NCBI GenBank assembly: GCA_947177225.1 | Contig: CAMWTS010000008.1 | Span: forward strand, 1-64,000 | Reading direction: 5' to 3' | Length of the DNA stretch: 64,000 nucleotides | DNA from: an uncultured Alistipes sp. | GTDB lineage: Bacteria; Bacteroidota; Bacteroidia; Bacteroidales; Rikenellaceae | In this document: positions 61,940-64,000 of the stretch, piece by piece | Position numbering within the stretch: the stretch's first letter is position 1 | Layout: each line of letters starts with the position of its first letter | Translations under genes and position numbers: made by a program | Notes under the pieces: model-generated | Database searches by the model: none | What the model was told of the DNA's origin: nothing | The model's input: only the letters and a program-made list of their open reading frames with translations

Positions 61940-61978
61940 ATAACAATGGAAATAGCCAACCAAGAACCACCAACCATC

Positions 61979-62101
61979 TTTTTCGTCAAAAGGCGTTAGT
62001 TACAAGCCGCACGTGAAAAATCCGCAGATGGGCTGTACTTGACGTACTGCCCATTTGCGGATTAGAACGAGGCGCAGTAAATGACGCCTTTTCACGAAAA
62101 A
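61979..62101. repeat. Long-hairpin element E7, 3' of the glutamine synthetase gene
   Basis: A 123-nt copy with leader AAGAACCACCAACCATC. Outer arms TTTTTCGTCAAAAGGCGTTAG and ATGACGCCTTTTCACGAAAAA; inner arms AATCCGCAGATGGGC and GCCCATTTGCGGATT; tip GTAC-TTGAC-GTAC. It ends 4 nt before the stop codon. Confidence 0.9.
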
Positions 62102-62105
62102 GAAA

Positions 62106-64000
62106 CTATCGCAGGAACAACAACTCCCTATACTTGGGCAACGGCCAAAGCTGATCGTCGACAATCTCTTCGAGCTTATCGATATGAGTGCGAATATCGT
62201 CGAGATAGAGAGCCACGGTGTCGTGATAGGCAATGGCCTTGGCACGCTCGCCAGAGAGACGGTTGGCAACCTTGCGTGCATCGATCATCTCGCCGCAGAG
62301 GGTCTGAATGGCTGCGGTATGCGACTGTATGCGTTTGATAAGTTCGATGTCGGAGGTGGCGGGAATACCGAGCTCTTTCATCTTGTAGGCCTTGTCGAGC
62401 AGCATACCCTCGTATTTGGAGGCAATGGGCAAGATATGGTTCATAGCCAGGTCGCCCAGCACACGCGCCTCGATCTGTATCTTTTTCGTGTATGTCTCCC
62501 ACTTGACCTCCGTGCGCGCCTCGACCTCGACACGGTTATATACGCCCATGCGTTCGAACATCTCCACGGTAGCCTTGTCGAGATAGCGGTCGAAGATGAG
62601 CGGCGTGGAGGTCTCACAGTCGAGCCCGCGCGCAGCGGCCTCGGCTTTCCACTCTTCGGAGTAGCCGTTGCCATCGAAATGTATCGGCCGACTCTGCTTT
62701 ATCATGCGCTTCAATACTTCATATATGGCGCGCTCCTTACGCTTGCCCGACTCGATGAGAGCATCGACCTCGCGTTTGAAGTCGGTGAGCTGCTCGGCAA
62801 CGATCGTATTGAGAACGATCATAGCCTCGGCGCAGTTGTCCGACGAACCCACAGCGCGGAACTCGAATCGATTGCCGGTGAAGGCGAAAGGCGAGGTGCG
62901 GTTGCGGTCGGTGTTATCGAGGAAGATGCTCGGTATGTGCTGCACACCGCTCATCTTGAACACATTCTTGGCATCGAAGCGGATCGTGTCGTCGCTCTTG
63001 CTATGCTCCAACTTGTCGAGCACGGTCGATATTTGCGAACCGAGGAAGGTCGAGATAATGGCCGGCGGAGCCTCGTTGGCACCCAGACGATGGGCGTTGG
63101 TGGCACTCATGATGGAGGCTTTGAGCAACCCGTTGTGACGGTGCACGGCCGATATGACATTCACCAGGAAGGTGATGAATTGCAGATTCTCGGCAGGAGT
63201 TCGGCCGGGGCCGATGAGATTCACCCCAGTGTCGGTGCCGATCGACCAGTTGCAGTGCTTGCCCGAACCGTTGATGCCCTTGAATGGTTTTTCGTGCAGC
63301 AGCACACGGAAATTGTGGCGGCGCGCCACCTTGTCCATAACGGTCATCAGCAGCTGATTATGGTCGTTGGCCAGATTGGTCTGCTCGTATACCGGAGCCA
63401 GTTCGAACTGATTGGGAGCCACCTCGTTGTGGCGCGTCTTCAACGGAATGCCAAGCATCAGACACTCATACTCCAAGTCGCGCATAAACGACATCACGCG
63501 CTCGGGTATGGCACCGAAATAGTGATCCTCCAACTGCTGGTTCTTGGCCGACTCGTGCCCCATCAAAGTACGCCCCGTAAGCATCAGATCGGGACGCACC
63601 GCCCACAGACTCTCGTCGACGAGGAAATACTCCTGCTCCCAGCCCAGATACGAAAACACCCTCTCCACCGATTTGTCGAAATAGCGGCACACCTCGGTGG
63701 CGGCACGATCGATGGCCGAAATAGAGCGCAGCAGAGGCATCTTATAGTCGAGAGCCTCGCCCGTATATGAAATGAATATGGTCGGGATACACAGCGTCGT
63801 ACCGACGATGAATGCCGGCGAGGCAGGATCCCATGCCGAGTAGCCGCGCGCCTCGAACGTATTGCGTATGCCGCCGTTGGGAAACGACGATGCGTCCGGC
63901 TCCTGCTGCACCAGCAGCTTGCCCGAGAACTCCTCCAACACTCCCCCGTCGGGATCCGGTTCCGAGAACGAGTCGTGCTTCTCGGCCGTACCGCCGGTCA
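62106..64000 (-). CDS. glnN: Glutamine synthetase type III (5' part outside window)
   Basis: GSIII makes glutamine from glutamate, ammonia and ATP. The frame stays open to the right edge: the residues before the ORF-track Met read TGGTAEKHDSF, a conserved GSIII segment, so the ORF-track start is internal and roughly the first 90-100 residues lie outside. Visible motifs include GWEQEYFLVDE, RHNEVAPNQFELAPV, NGSGKHCNWSIGTDTG and GANEAPPAIIS. The C-terminal helical part typical of GSIII is complete. The stop codon abuts long-hairpin element E7. Confidence 0.95.
   Translation of the reverse strand, partial: TGGTAEKHDSFSEPDPDGGVLEEFSGKLLVQQEPDASSFPNGGIRNTFEARGYSAWDPASPAFIVGTTLCIPTIFISYTGEALDYKMPLLRSISAIDRAATEVCRYFDKSVERVFSYLGWEQEYFLVDESLWAVRPDLMLTGRTLMGHESAKNQQLEDHYFGAIPERVMSFMRDLEYECLMLGIPLKTRHNEVAPNQFELAPVYEQTNLANDHNQLLMTVMDKVARRHNFRVLLHEKPFKGINGSGKHCNWSIGTDTGVNLIGPGRTPAENLQFITFLVNVISAVHRHNGLLKASIMSATNAHRLGANEAPPAIISTFLGSQISTVLDKLEHSKSDDTIRFDAKNVFKMSGVQHIPSIFLDNTDRNRTSPFAFTGNRFEFRAVGSSDNCAEAMIVLNTIVAEQLTDFKREVDALIESGKRKERAIYEVLKRMIKQSRPIHFDGNGYSEEWKAEAAARGLDCETSTPLIFDRYLDKATVEMFERMGVYNRVEVEARTEVKWETYTKKIQIEARVLGDLAMNHILPIASKYEGMLLDKAYKMKELGIPATSDIELIKRIQSHTAAIQTLCGEMIDARKVANRLSGERAKAIAYHDTVALYLDDIRTHIDKLEEIVDDQLWPLPKYRELLFLR

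Noticed and set aside
16858-62101. CRISPR arrays
   Set aside because: Repeat units are of several types, in both orientations and with unequal spacing, there are no unique equal-length spacers, and no cas genes are nearby.
58-62101. Integron attC sites, because the elements are ~122-nt imperfect palindromes just after stop codons and contain AGGCGTTAG/CTAATGACGCCT
   Set aside because: The GTTRRRY core is not matched, the copies occur in tandem without cassettes, the adjoining genes are housekeeping genes within operons, and no integrase is present.
58-62101. Long hairpins as ordinary intrinsic terminators
   Set aside because: On each strand the T-run precedes the stem and the A-run follows it. 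Typical terminators with a T-run after the stem are found at other genes here. A role in 3'-end formation by another route remains possible.
1-64000. Group II intron, diversity-generating retroelement or retron
   Set aside because: No reverse transcriptase ORF or variable-repeat/template-repeat pair was found. The elements are too short and symmetric for introns.

Overview
The window reads as a chromosomal segment of a gut-type anaerobe of the order Bacteroidales, probably with an Alistipes/Rikenellaceae flavour. The family-level guess is an inference from GC-rich codon use and gene content and is not proven. Support for Bacteroidales comes from Bacteroidetes-type promoters (TTG, 19-21 nt spacer, TAnnTTTG), a DUF349 protein, a DUF4837 lipoprotein, GSIII-type glutamine synthetase, the RseC-RnfBCDGEA cluster, a GH57/GT4/debranching/phosphorylase glycogen block, and split rplU-rpmA and rpmI-rplT operons. 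I found no tRNA, rRNA, CRISPR array, transposase, integrase or phage gene.

Layout from left to right. 1-5.8 kb (minus): yidC, pyrG, DUF349 protein. 5.9-12.1 kb (plus): orphan OmpR-type regulator, then ackA, ptb-like and buk (acyl-phosphate fermentation), aroQ and a polysaccharide flippase, convergent with thiL. 13.2-15.0 kb (plus): argR, an AraC regulator, a two-cluster ferredoxin. 15.1-16.6 kb (minus): FtsB/DivIC-like protein, queE, hpt. 17.5-24.7 kb (minus): rnfA,E,G,D,C,B, rseC, then nadE. 25.7-33.0 kb (minus): zinc-ribbon coiled coil, Nif3-like, MerR, rRNA methyltransferase, deoxynucleoside kinase, GH3 family, trkA. 33.2-33.9 kb (plus): two small membrane proteins. 34.7-40.0 kb (minus): galK, galM, a GH2 enzyme, cysQ. 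40.2-42.4 kb (minus): an operon of a degenerate receiver, a helical-repeat protein and a degenerate glycosyltransferase. 42.5-43.9 kb (plus): rplU, rpmA, rpmI, rplT. 44.1-48.5 kb (minus): small zinc-ribbon protein, an ABC exporter operon with its GntR regulator last, DUF4837 lipoprotein. 48.7-51.1 kb (plus): deacetylase, ubiX, zinc-ribbon/DUF4878 protein, efp. 52-61 kb (minus): GH57, GT4, debranching enzyme, and a glycogen synthase-phosphorylase fusion. 62.1 kb to the right edge (minus): GSIII, cut by the window.

The most unusual content is not coding. Seven intergenic sites hold a roughly 122-bp long-hairpin element (12 complete copies plus one partial at the left edge). Its outer and inner stems vary in sequence but covary, with a nearly constant GTAC apex. 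Every cluster lies in one orientation with the same end 2-32 nt (mostly 2-6 nt) from the stop codon of a minus-strand gene. At five of these sites a second family of short hairpins lies on the far side in a conserved order and orientation. Those short hairpins use a 5-bp stem in covarying versions (ATTTC/GAAAT, ACTCC/GGAGT, ATTCT/AGAAT, ATGTC/GACAT). Together they form repeated composite modules and are my main candidate for an undescribed system. Nothing in the window encodes an obvious mobilising enzyme.

The genes otherwise describe central anaerobic physiology: Rnf ion pumping linked to ferredoxin/NADH, acetate and butyrate-type acyl kinases, glycogen storage, galactoside use, nitrogen assimilation by GSIII, and translation and envelope housekeeping.
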